Part shown: positions 10,563-20,402 of the stretch, one piece after another
Layout of the letters: the number at the start of each line of letters is the position of its first letter
Numbering within the stretch: the first letter of the stretch is position 1
Origin: Mesaphorura yosii
Taxonomy: Eukaryota > Arthropoda > Collembola > Poduromorpha > Tullbergiidae
Length of the DNA stretch: 64,000 nucleotides
NCBI GenBank assembly: GCA_009869945.1
Contig: WIXG01000164.1
Span: 62,001 to 126,000, forward strand
Direction of reading: 5' to 3'
Translations under genes and position numbers: made by a program
Notes under the pieces: generated by a model
Database searches by the model: none
What the model was told of the DNA's origin: nothing
What the model saw: only the letters and a program-made list of their open reading frames with translations

Positions 10563-11837
10563 CTCTGCGCAGTACGGCATTTCGTCGATTCAGATCTGGA
10601 ATTTTCAACATTGCGCAAGAACCTTGTAAGTTTGTAAGTATGCAATCAGTTTCTCACAGTTTGTACAATTTACAAAGGGCTTAAAACAACAAGACCAACA
10701 TTCGTTAATTCACGCGTGAATTTTGCGTGATTTTGTCGTGATTTGTGAACTTGATCTTGATTTAACCGGTTATGGGCGATTAGGCGCCCAGAACGCTGAG
10801 ACTGCCATGTTGGACATGTAGATTACGACCATGACTCCACGCGTACAATAAATCACCCAGTGGCAAACGGATTATGAATAGCTGACGTGACGAGATGACG
10901 AAGCATGATTCCAATTTCTGCCTCATTGCACGTCTCCTTCCACACTTTCGGCCATGCACCATGTTCACGGCCGTGGCGGTGGCATTTAAGTGCTTCTCTT
11001 TTATGTGGTATGTGGCAGATCTTGGGCATGAAATTGCGAATCTTGACGATAATTACTCGACTCGTTTCGATCTTGCAATTGCCATAAAGTCGCATCCTGT
11101 GACTTTTGCCTTGAAAAAAACTTCATTTAGAGGCATGTGCTAAAGTAGTGAATGAGTGAGTGATTTTATCGCGAAAAATCTAAATTTTTCCAGAATAAAA
11201 GGGTTGAAGGCCTTCTGAAACAGAGTTTGTGGTCTAAACTTTTATATTTATGACATCAATCGCCAATTCTTAGGAATTGTTACTCAATTCCCGTGTACTC
11301 GAGTTCTCGCACATGTAATTCCTTAATTACCTGTCACCAGCGTCCATTAAAAGAAATTGCACCGTTGACAATGATAAAGAGCACAATGACTCATGAGTCT
11401 GAGAGTCTGAGCGCTGTGACGTCAAACTATTAAGATCACCAAGCAATATTTCTCCAGAAATAGGCTCAATGGCACATCTTCATTTAATGGGCAACGGCTA
11501 TTTTTTGCTGGATTAACAGAGAAGAACTCAATGACACTTACCAACAATGCTCAGCAGCCGGGCTGTGGACTGTTCGTTTTTGTTCTAGTGAACAACAAAA
11601 AATTCATTGCGCAGGTGAATTTTATTCTGAAATCATATAGCAAGTATCATCTTCAGCTGCTTAAATGAGCCGACGACCACACAAGACCAAAGAGAGTACT
11701 TTTCCAGATAAATTTTTCTGGAAAGAGTAGTAAAGTTGTGGTTCATTGTCTATGACTTGGAGAATACGCCGAACTACGTCATAGCGAAATGCGATGCGAA
11801 ATCGGAATTACACGTCCGACCGGACGAAGCGTGAAAA

Positions 11838-11846
11838 TATAAATAG
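11838..11846 (+). promoter_or_regulatory. TATA box of peptide gene B
   Basis: TATAAATAG, 125 bp before the ATG at 11963. Confidence 0.6.
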
Positions 11847-11962
11847 CAAACTGGCGACAGGCTGAAATCGTTCATTCGAAAACTTGGTTTCAAGATTTCA
11901 AGACTTTTCAGCACCCAACATCGAAATCTAAATTACCCACGAAAATTGTGAAAAGCTTCAGG

Positions 11963-12480
11963 ATGAAGTCTGTCATAATCGTTCCCCTGTTTGCCAGTCT
12001 GGCGGTGGTGTTCGTCGTCTCCGACGCCAAAGCAGTGGCTGATCCCGCTCCCGTCGCAATTGGTAAGTGCATTTCGGAGTTCTCGAAAGAAAGAAATAAT
12101 TTCTTTCCCATTGCCTGAATCTAATTTGAAACTTCTTGCAGATCCGATCCAGGCGGACCTGGAAGGCAATGCTCCAGCAGCCATTGCAGCCGCAGTTGAA
12201 GATGCTGGCCTTCCTGGAGACTCAAATGGGGGTCCCGCAATAACCAGAGAGAAGCGCCGCCATCACCATCACGGGTGGGGTGGATATGGTGGCTACGGAG
12301 GCTATGGAGGTTATGGTGGGTATGGAGGCTATGGAGGATACGGAGGTAATTAACAGCGTTTGGTGTTTACTGTGTTGTTTCTTCGTCTTCACGTCAATGT
12401 CATCTTGATTTGACGACGTCTTTCTCCTTTTTGCCAAAGGTTATGGAGGCTACGGTGGTGGCTGGGGCTGGGGACGTTAA
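11963..12480 (+). CDS. Prepro-GGY peptide B with furin site, His run and Gly-Arg end
   Basis: Exons 11963-12062, 12142-12345 and 12440-12480, phase 1 at both junctions; 114 aa. Signal peptide to about residue 23 (MKSVIIVPLFASLAVVFVVS, then DAKA). The neutral to acidic pro-region (ADPAPVAI, then AAAVEDAGLPGDSNGG) ends at REKR, a furin-type site. The predicted mature part starts with R and HHHH, continues with seven GGY/GGW units and ends GWGWGR-stop. If Arg is trimmed, the Gly would donate a C-terminal amide. Without splicing of the last intron the frame stops after GGYGGN. AATAAA at 12680-12685 is a possible poly(A) signal. Function is not known; the layout resembles glycine-rich antimicrobial peptide precursors. 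Confidence 0.85.
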
Positions 12481-13290
12481 TTCCACGTCCTGGCGGTGGG
12501 CATCCACTTTTGTAGACGGAAAAGTTCCTTCCTGAAGTTTGCAACTCTGTGCACTCAATACAATTAAATTCAGTATTAATTTAGGGGTTTAAGGTCTTTC
12601 TTTCCTTCCATGTAATTTATCTGTTTCTGTGAAACAATTGCGAAATCTTTCTCTGCTGAAACATTTCCTTGGTTCCTCAAATAAAATCATTTACAATTTT
12701 TATTCAATTACACCGCTATTTTATTGCTTGTTATATATGTACTGTCTCTGCGTTTCTGTTTTTGAGGTATTTTTCACGAAATTCACGATTAATCAGTATA
12801 AGTCTGGATTTAATAACTGGTTCGGGATTTGACTGGTGAATGATGGACACAAAAAACCACAACAGCGATAAATTCTCTTGGAGGATTAATTAACTCATTG
12901 AGCTTCGAGCAGTGAGATGTGCTCTTACACCACTTTTTTGGGATTGGTATATTTCCGCCGGGTCATCCTCCACGTTTCTTCGCTGTCTGGACCACAATAC
13001 ATCGGAGACAAGACGCTGCATGTACAGTGGACCCACAAAAAATGTTCAGCGTTACATTGCAAGAATTGCGCAATCAAGGCTACATATTTTTTTCACCTAA
13101 TTAAGCCAATTCTTTGAAATTCGCAAACAAATAAGTGACGGAGCCTGTGATGCAATCGTTTTCGGACTCTGAGTCCATATATAAACTCCGGGATTGTGTC
13201 CGAGGGAATTTAATTGTGTTTCAGTATTTTATGAGAAAACAATAATTAACAAATTAGTCGCCAGTCGCTCGAAAGAAAATTCTTGTCAAG
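12481..13290. other. Spacer between peptide genes B and C
   Basis: Gene B 3'UTR and gene C promoter (TATA at 13178). ORFs of about 60 codons around 12912-13117 overlap in all three frames and are not credible. Confidence 0.5.
13178..13185 (+). promoter_or_regulatory. TATA box of peptide gene C
   Basis: TATATAAA, 113 bp before the ATG at 13291. Confidence 0.6.
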
Positions 13291-13738
13291 ATGAAGTCGA
13301 TCATTGCCATTTTTGTGCTGGTTTGTCTCACCGTTGCGGTGTACTGCGCCGAGATGCCTGATGACGGTAAGCAATTGCAATTACGCATTGTGTTTATTTG
13401 GCTCGGCGCGGTGGCCTGATTATTCATCCTCGGCGTTTTTGATTATCCAGGGCCTATGCCAGCTGCTGTTGAATTCAGCGGTGAGGACTTGCTGAGGTAA
13501 GAAAACATGAGAGCAACATATTTTGGCATTCATGTCTTGATTGGCATTGGCACGTACATGTCTTAATCCTTCACTTATTTTACACAGAGCCAGGAGACAA
13601 TTTGGACATCGGCATGGCGGCTACGGTGGATACGGAGGCTATGGTGGTGGTTACGGAGGATACGGTGGAGGCTATGGCGGAGGCTATGGCGGAGGTTATG
13701 GCGGAGGCTACGGAGGATATGGGGGTTATGGCCGTTAA
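13291..13738 (+). CDS. Prepro-GGY peptide C with furin site and Gly-Arg end
   Basis: Exons 13291-13366, 13451-13496 and 13588-13738; 90 aa. Signal peptide to about residue 20 (MKSIIAIFVLVCLTVAVYCA). The short pro-region (EMPDDGPMPAAVEFSGEDL) ends at RARR. The predicted mature peptide is about 48 aa: QFGHRHGG, then GGY and GGGY repeats ending GGYGR-stop. Its exon order, first-intron phase and N-terminal MKS match gene B, so they are tandem duplicates. AATAAA lies at 13829-13834. The repeats differ at silent codon positions, which indicates that the protein sequence is maintained by selection rather than by recent DNA expansion alone. Confidence 0.86.
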
Positions 13739-14361
13739 CTTCTTCGCAATCCGACCTGTAACTTGTAGCAATCTTTTCTTACCGTTTAACTATTCTCAGC
13801 ACTCAATTTACATTTTAAAGTTGATTTGAATAAATTCGTAAATCCTGATGCGCACTTTAAAACCAGTTTTAAGAGTCAGCAGGGAAGACCGGGCCTAAAT
13901 GATTTGACGAAGTTTCGCGTTCGCCGAGTGCCACATAATAATTAGTGATCTGGGGTCTGGACGCCATAACTCATACGCGTGCGTGGTTTGTGGTGTGGTC
14001 CAGCATGGGTCGAGGTGTCGACTCGACGTACGACAAAAAATTCGCAAGGCTGTTAATATTTTTTATGATCTATGAATTATTCTCTCACCACGTTTGATAA
14101 CAGTCACGGGCGCACGGGTCCATGTGCTCAGGCTCATCGAATTATGTAACGTCGACAAATCATAGGTCACGAAGGCGTTGGTTTCTCCCCAGCAGCACTG
14201 CATTGTCATGGCCTCGTGGGTCGTGGGTGAGCTTGAATGTTGTCTGACTCTGGATCCAGAATTATTAGCGTTTTTCGACATCGCATTTCGTATAAAAACG
14301 AGTTTTAAACCTGAAGAGGTTTCATTTGAAGTACGTCGCAGTCTCAGTCGTAGTCATAATC
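13739..14361. other. Spacer between peptide genes C and D
   Basis: Gene C 3'UTR and gene D promoter with TATAAAAA at 14291. ORF shadows only. Confidence 0.5.
14291..14298 (+). promoter_or_regulatory. TATA box of peptide gene D
   Basis: TATAAAAA, 71 bp before the ATG at 14362. Confidence 0.55.
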
Positions 14362-15166
14362 ATGAAGTCGTTTTGTGCCCTCGTGTTGGCCTGTCTCTTT
14401 GTCACCTCGTACGGTGGCAAACTTCCAGGTTCTCCACTCGCACCGCCGGCGACACAGATGAAGCCACCACCACCGCCTCCTCCACCAATTGTTATTACTT
14501 TGGAAAAATGTGAATCCTGCCTGAATGTCTAGCCCATTCGGTCGCTCGGCGTTCATTCTTTGTAATTCCACTTCTATTCTTCATAGCTCCTGCCCCGACC
14601 GCAGACACCGTCGCACCAGCTTCTGAACCCGCTCCCGAACCTGAGGGCGAGCCGGAGCCAGAATCCCCAGCCATGATGAATGACGACGACGACGATGACA
14701 TGAACGAGGTACAGCAGCCTGCGATGGAAATGGAGCCTCCAATGCCAGAGGATGTTGTGGTGGAGGACGTCCAAAGGTAAGCTTGCTTGTTTGCTATGCT
14801 TGCATATTGGGCTCTGGAACTTGTCACTACGATTTTAGTAATAAATCAATCCTACTCACTCAGAGTTAAGAGGCAGCACCATCACCACCATCACCATCAT
14901 CGTCATAGAGGATACGGAGGTGAGACACGCACAGATACAATAAATTGCCATTGGCCTTTGGTGGACTGATGTTACCTTTAAAATACTAACGACGTACGTT
15001 ACCTATTCTTCGTTTTTCAGGATATGGCGGTTATGGGGGCTATGGAGGTTACGGTGGTTATGGCGGTTATGGCGGCTACGGTGGATACGGAGGCTATGGT
15101 GGGTATGGAGGATACGGGGGGTATGGCGGCTACGGAGGCGGCTTTCTTGGTGGTTTCGGCCGTTAA
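14362..15166 (+). CDS. Prepro-GGY peptide D with acidic pro-region, furin site, eight-His run and Gly-Arg end
   Basis: Exons 14362-14509, 14587-14776, 14864-14919 and 15021-15166; 179 aa. Signal peptide MKSFCALVLACLFVTSYG, then a Pro run (eight P) and a strongly acidic pro-region (PEPEGEPEPESP, six D, EMEPPMPEDVVVEDV) ending at RVKR. The mature part begins with Q and eight His (QHHHHHHHHRHRG), continues with about 14 GGY units and ends GGFLGGFGR-stop. The acidic pro-segment may balance or mask the His-rich, basic mature part. The first donor (AAAT before GTGAATC) is weak; if it is not used, the frame ends after about 57 residues (EKCESCLNV). AATAAA is at 15267-15272. Confidence 0.84.
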
Positions 15167-15588
15167 TTGATGAAGAAATGGTTCGATTACTTCACGAAGC
15201 AAATGTCAGGCGACTGCAGCTGCACACAAGCCATAATACTTTACTTTACGTTTTAGACTACGCTTGAATAAAAATATTGCATTATAGTACTGAGATTCAG
15301 TCCAGTATCCAATTAATCAAGCGTTAAGTGGTTCACCATGACCGGACCAAGACCATAAGAAATCCCAAGGACATTTCTTGCTCTTTTTCAATTTCTGGGC
15401 ATGACATTCCAGAACCCAGCGAACGAACCAACGAAGAAACAGAGCAGAAGCAGAGCCACCAAGTCATTGGAGCAGTGGAAGTCGCTTAGAATGACTAAAA
15501 TCTTCACAAGTATATAAAAGCTGATCAAAGTTGTGCCGTTGTGGTTTTGTTAAGTTTGGATGTGTGATTGATTTTGATTCTCATCAGT
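15167..15588. other. Spacer between peptide genes D and E
   Basis: Gene D 3'UTR and gene E promoter with its TATA box at 15511. Confidence 0.5.
15511..15518 (+). promoter_or_regulatory. TATA box of secreted gene E
   Basis: TATATAAA, 78 bp before the ATG at 15589. Confidence 0.6.
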
Positions 15589-16225
15589 ATGAAGCTAGTA
15601 TCATTTCTATTTCTCCCGATCGTGGTCGTGATCTGCTTGGTTGGTGACGTTTCATGTCAGCGACAAGATAATCGTAATTATAATCAGCCAGCGGAGGCAA
15701 GGGGTAGCACGGGCGGACGTGGCCCTCCGATCAAATCGCACGGCGAAACCCCAAAATGGCCAGCCTCGGATGGTGGTAAGTCTTCCGGATCCTCTTTTCC
15801 TAGGTTGATTAACGGTCGGGCATGTGGTCTGGTTCTTCCAGCTGATGGCGGTTTCACAGAACCTGAGCCGGAGCCAGACTTTGGAGAGATGCTGCGCGAG
15901 TTTGATAGTTTCACGAAGGTGTTCAATGAGGAATGGTAAGTAAAGGTGTAAGATACTCAGAAACAATAACAATGAATGCAATACCTTCATTTTGAATAGG
16001 AGACAATTATTGGGATATGGCGGAGCAAACGACCACAGAAGTGGGAATGACAACGGAGGTAAGAATTTATAAGACTACATGCAAGTTATCAGTTTGATGG
16101 CACGTCCTAATCACTAATTCTGGGAGTTCCCTGTTTCCTCTTTAGTGTATGATGTCTATGGAGGCCAAACAGGGCAATACAACGAGTATGGCGGAGGCAG
16201 ACACAGAAAGAAGGCTAAAATATAA
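15589..16225 (+). CDS. Small secreted protein E, divergent member of the peptide array
   Basis: Exons 15589-15775, 15842-15935, 16000-16058 and 16146-16225; 139 aa. Signal peptide MKLVSFLFLPIVVVICLVGDV followed by Asn/Gly/Pro-rich sequence, then FTEPEPEPDFGEMLREF, which recalls the acidic pro-region of gene D. The end has GYGG, VYDVYGGQ and EYGGGR, then a basic RHRKKAKI. The first intron (15776-15841) is 66 bp and free of stops in frame, so retention would add 22 residues; its GTAAGT and TTCCAG ends argue that it is spliced. It has no R-X-K/R-R site and no Gly-Arg end. Position, exon count, phase-1 introns and signal peptide suggest shared ancestry with genes A-D. Confidence 0.75.
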
Positions 16226-16426
16226 ATTCTGATGATGACAGTTCAACAAAGAACAACATGCATTTCTATCGGCTTATCGTTTACTTATCACATTTAATTG
16301 AACTTTCACTGGTTATTGACTATAAATAGGAATATTGCACATTGACTGATAGATTCAAACATTTGTCTCCACAACCTCCGATTCGTCCGATTCAGCAGCC
16401 ACACTAGAGTTCGTCCCAGCCGCTCT

Positions 16427-16884
16427 TTAGAAGTATTCAATTGGATCATCTTCTGCCTTCGGACCGATCACTCGAACCAGCTCAACTTGCCCTTGAAGGC
16501 CCTTAAAGATTCTTGCGTGGAAATATAGCTCCGCGGGATAAAAATAGTATTTAACAAAATAATTCACTCCAGCGACCACTTGACTCTTGTACGCGAGTGG
16601 TGTGGCGGTTTGTTCATCCCCATTGGACCCCACTCCATTCTGAGCTGCAACCATCTCCAAAAGTTTCTTGTTGATCATTGAGAAGGTGGCGGCCAGTGGA
16701 CGTGTGACGGGCTTCTCGTCGTCGGACATTCCACCGGGCTTCATCTGTAGAAAAACAGCCTCATTAAAAATCTGTAGACAATTGATTTTATTTGAACTAT
16801 CCACGGAATGCTTACGGCGGCCCCGAATGCCAAATAGACACAGCAAACTGCAAGAATTTGAGCATTGTAGAATTCCTTCTTCAT
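16427..16884 (-). CDS. Secreted cystatin-type cysteine protease inhibitor
   Basis: Exons 16816-16884 and 16427-16744, phase 0; 128 aa. Residues 1-23 are a signal peptide (the hydrophobic run ILAVCCVYLAFGAA). The cystatin core has the N-terminal Gly-Gly (MKPGG), an alpha-helix (ATFSMINKKLLEMVAAQ) and the hallmark QVVAG loop (KSQVVAGVNYFVKYYF). Such proteins block papain-like proteases such as cathepsins L and B by inserting the Gly, QVVAG and second loops into the active site. The mature part has no cysteines, so it lacks the disulfides of classical secreted family-2 cystatins and resembles stefins with a signal peptide. The second hairpin Pro-Trp is absent. Confidence 0.88.
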
Positions 16885-17465
16885 CTTAGAGAACTAACAA
16901 ATTGAGCAATGCTTCGTCAATGGAGGCAGTCACAATTATTGCTGAGTCCAGAACCACAATGGCACTTGAGTAATAAATCAGGCGTCAGGCACCTGGGAAT
17001 TCGTAGAACTGCTATTTGCAATTAAATTTATTGTGCACTTTTACATTTGAAGGAGCAATTACCAATGACGAATGAAACCAACAGTGAACAGCAGCAGCTG
17101 TACTGAATAAATTACGGGATTTTAAAGTTTACAGTCAATACGACTATATGACGAATATTGATTAACAGCGAGCACCGCCACAAGACAGCCAAATTACCTT
17201 TAGTTAAATAACAAAGCACATGCTGGCAGCTGAGAACTGCTAATGTCAAGTTAAAAAGTTAAAAACACACAATAGCATTGTACAGGAACGCAAAACCACA
17301 ACAACCGTATCGCGTTTCGTGTGCAATAGGAAGCAGCTGTGCTCGTGGATTATCATGGCGTCACACTTCGAGCCAGCAATATTTTAATGGCTCAACGTCT
17401 TCTACTTCATACTAGCATCATAGTAAAGTAATGTTTAATGTGTAACGCCTTTCTGTGCACGCACG
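16885..17465. other. Spacer between cystatin and arrestin genes
   Basis: Cystatin promoter and 3' end of the arrestin gene. TTTATT at 17027-17032 would be AATAAA on the minus strand. No gene seen. Confidence 0.5.
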
Positions 17466-19484
17466 CTATTCTTTGCCCCATCCAACCGTCGGCTGCGGCA
17501 GTACATTAGCCTGCTTTTGTTGCTCCGTGTCCAAGCCACGGCAATGACAGCAACAACCACCAACTCTCTCCAGACAGCACTTCGATTTCCTGATCCGCCA
17601 GCCGATCGGCTCCAGAATCTTGTTCTCAGCAACAAGAAACACGTTCACCAGGCATTTCTTCACCGGTTTGGGGAACAGCGGCGAGTCCACAAACTTTGGG
17701 TACGGCAACGATTTCTTGGATGTGGGCTTGGGTTTGATGATGCCGGTGTACTTGGCTGAATCGTCCACGACTTGAGCAACTTGTTCTTGCTGCTGTTTTT
17801 GTTCCTGTTCTTGTTCTTGGTCCTGTTCGTCATCCGAGCCAACTTCAAGAATTTGGTCTGGCATTTGCTCCTGCTGACTCTGTCGAGGTGGTGCTTGTTC
17901 AATTTGTTGGCTCTCTGGCTCCGGAACTTGCTCTTGAGGCATGGGTTCAGCTTCCTTTGGCTCTTGCTCCTGCGCCTTCGGCCTCGGCTTCGGTACAGGC
18001 TTCTGCTCTTCGACTTCGTCTTTTTCGAGTTCGTCCTCACTTGGCCCAGGAATTTCAATGGGCTTCGACCACGTCTCTGGCTTGGGGGTTGGGAGAATCT
18101 GCCTTACTGGCTTTGGTCTGAATACATTCGTCGTCGTGTGCGCGCGCTGATGGCGATCACGGAACTTGGATGAGCCAGGCCTGACAGGCTTCTTCTCGAT
18201 TGGCTTCTCGAGGCCCGGTGAAGGAGTGGGTTTTGGTTCCTCAGCCTGAGGCGCAACTTCTTGGGTGTCACCTTCTGTAGGCATAGCTGGCGCTGGCGCT
18301 GGCACTGGGTTGTCCTCTGCTGTTGAAGTCTCCGCAGGCTCTTCGGCTTCGGTCTCTGACACTAAGGGCTTGTCACTGGAAACTGTACCAATAATAATCG
18401 GGATGGTGCCCTCCAAGTTCATATGTGGGCCGGGAATGTCCATCTCAATCTTTACACATGACGATAAAGGGGAAAATTAATTCTCGTAGGCTCAGTTAAA
18501 CTTGTTATTTGCTACAGATGGGTGTTACCAGAAATCTGTACTGCATCTCCATAATTTTACAGTTGCTCAGCACGGTCGTGTAGTCCAGTGGAATCTTCAC
18601 AAGACCGCCCTTCCATTCCTGCTTTGCATGCGGCTCCACAACCGGGCCTTGAACGGTGTCCACAATTTCCGTGTGCGTAATTTTATTCTCGCCAGCGTGG
18701 TATTTCGTCTCCTACAATTCAAATAAAATTTAAATTCTAATTTTTGAAGTGCTGCCATACATTAATTGCATACCCTCAAAAGAAACAAGTTCACTTGGAT
18801 TTGTTTGTCGCACTCATTTGTGAATTTCATATCAAACTGCGCCAACTCTCCGGGCAAGAATCCAGACTTGTTTAACTTGGCGTGCAAGCCTAAGTGTCCG
18901 ACTCCAAAGAGCATGTGTTTCGTGACTTCGATTTCGATTGGCTCAAGTACTTCGGCGTGCTCCTTCAGGTTGAGGTAGCCTTCAAGCTTGAATTCTTTCT
19001 GCACACTCCGCGTGATGGCCCGGCCGTCCATTTCTAGGATGGCTGTCAGGCTGTATGTGACATCGCCATAAAGGCCGTCGAAGGAAGAGGGGAGACCGGC
19101 TGGTAAACCAAATTCGAACGAGTACTCCTTCTTGGAAACGATAGAACCTGTAGATATACAGGTTCATTAGATGTGATCACCACAAACAATACTACAGTTT
19201 AAGAAATGAAGTGACGCACTGTCAATGTCCAAGTCCACGTGCACGAAGATGCACTTGTCCTCATCCTGAAAGTTAAGCTCTTTATCCTCATCATCTGTCA
19301 ATTCCTTCCAGTAAGATCGTGCCCGACCGGAGAGAATCAGCTTCAAGCCTGAAATGTTCTTTATCTGCCCCGCAATCACGATGAGTCCAGTCAACTTCTC
19401 CCCAACGCGAAATATTTTGAAGCCTTGTGCGTCCTCTCGCTTGCCATGGACTACGATACTGAATTCTTTCACGTAGACACCCAT
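17466..19484 (-). CDS. Arrestin-domain (alpha-arrestin) protein with long Pro/Glu/Gln-rich tail
   Basis: Exons 19220-19484, 18774-19147, 18529-18711 and 17466-18449; 601 aa. Residues about 1-150 form an arrestin N-domain (VGEKLTGLIVIAG, GLKLILSGRARSYW, YSFEFGLPAGLPSSF) and 165-300 an arrestin C-domain (KLNKSGFLPGEL, then YRFLIEMDIPGPHMNLEGTI with IPIIIGTV). Alpha-arrestins are adaptors for ubiquitin ligases and trafficking of membrane proteins. The 300-residue tail is disordered: VPAPAPAM, PKPRPKAQEQEPKEAE, a Gln/Glu run, and a Cys cluster (KCCLERVGGCCCHC) near the end. The PPxY motifs that recruit NEDD4-type ligases in the family are absent. The Cys cluster could be lipidated or bind metal. 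Confidence 0.87.
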
Positions 19485-20402
19485 TTTGAAAATTTTCTAG
19501 TTTTGAATTCGTATTTCACTGTCGTGTAACTGATTTTCAAGCTTATGATTCCGGGCCAGACAGAATGCATAGATTTTATAACTAAAATGACCAGACAAGG
19601 AAAACATGCCAAATTGCATCAAATTTTGTTACAGAAATACCAAAATGATTCATGGCGCGTGAGCCAAGCCATGTTACAGTCAAAATTTGCTACTGTGGAT
19701 GTGGTTTTACAGCAGAAAAGTAAATATTCTACTTAACTCCTGAATTGTCTTCAATGTGACGTTTGATGGAATTATCCAGCGGTTATGTACTGATTTCAGT
19801 CCAAAATTGACCATCATCTGACGATTTGCGATTAGGGAATGTGATTTTGCGGGAATGAATGAAATGATTGTGTCGTCATATTAACGACGTAGATTGTGGA
19901 TTAATTTATCGGAATCCGCCAGTTGTGGTTGTTTTCGTTAGCTCGTGACGCTTCATTAATGTCGATGACGATTCGAGTTCGTTAATCCGTGTACTGTTTC
20001 GTGAAAATGATTATCTCGTAATCAATTATCATACGCACGTAAAAACAAATGATAACGCAGAAAGGCACGAGTTCTTGACCTTTCTGCATGAAAAATGTAA
20101 TTCCCTTTGTGTAACCGCAAATACGAAATGCTGTTGGCTGTTGATCGTTCTCAGAAATCTCTGCCGGTCGGCTCTGCCCACATAATTCCATATAAGGATT
20201 ATGCCGTTGCACCTGCTCTGCGTACTCGAACTCGAATTCGTTGCCCTCGGGATTTATGACCTTTTATGGATGACTGATCACATCTGCAATTTGTAGGACT
20301 CTGGTTTCAGACTCACTTTCATTTTAACACCTGCATCGTAACTGCCTGGTTCACCTTCACATTGTCGTCTGAGTCAAGACGTGTCTGTCGCACGGTAGCA
20401 CC
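19485..20402. promoter_or_regulatory. Divergent spacer between arrestin and F-box/LRR genes
   Basis: About 0.9 kb holding both promoters. ORFs at 19545-19736 and 19982-20212 have no support. Confidence 0.45.

Larger units (their letters stand above)
8969..11962. other. 3-kb spacer with orphan TATA box and hairpin
   Basis: No convincing protein gene in 3 kb. The ORFs here (largest about 100 codons) lack signal peptides, domains and splice partners. It holds the 3'UTR of gene A, an unassigned TATA box at 9921-9936, an RNA-like hairpin at 10466-10562 and the promoter of gene B. Confidence 0.5.

Noticed and set aside
17660-18173. Several long ORFs on both strands over the arrestin tail
   Set aside because: Low-complexity antisense and frame-shifted shadows of the Pro/Glu/Gln-rich tail.
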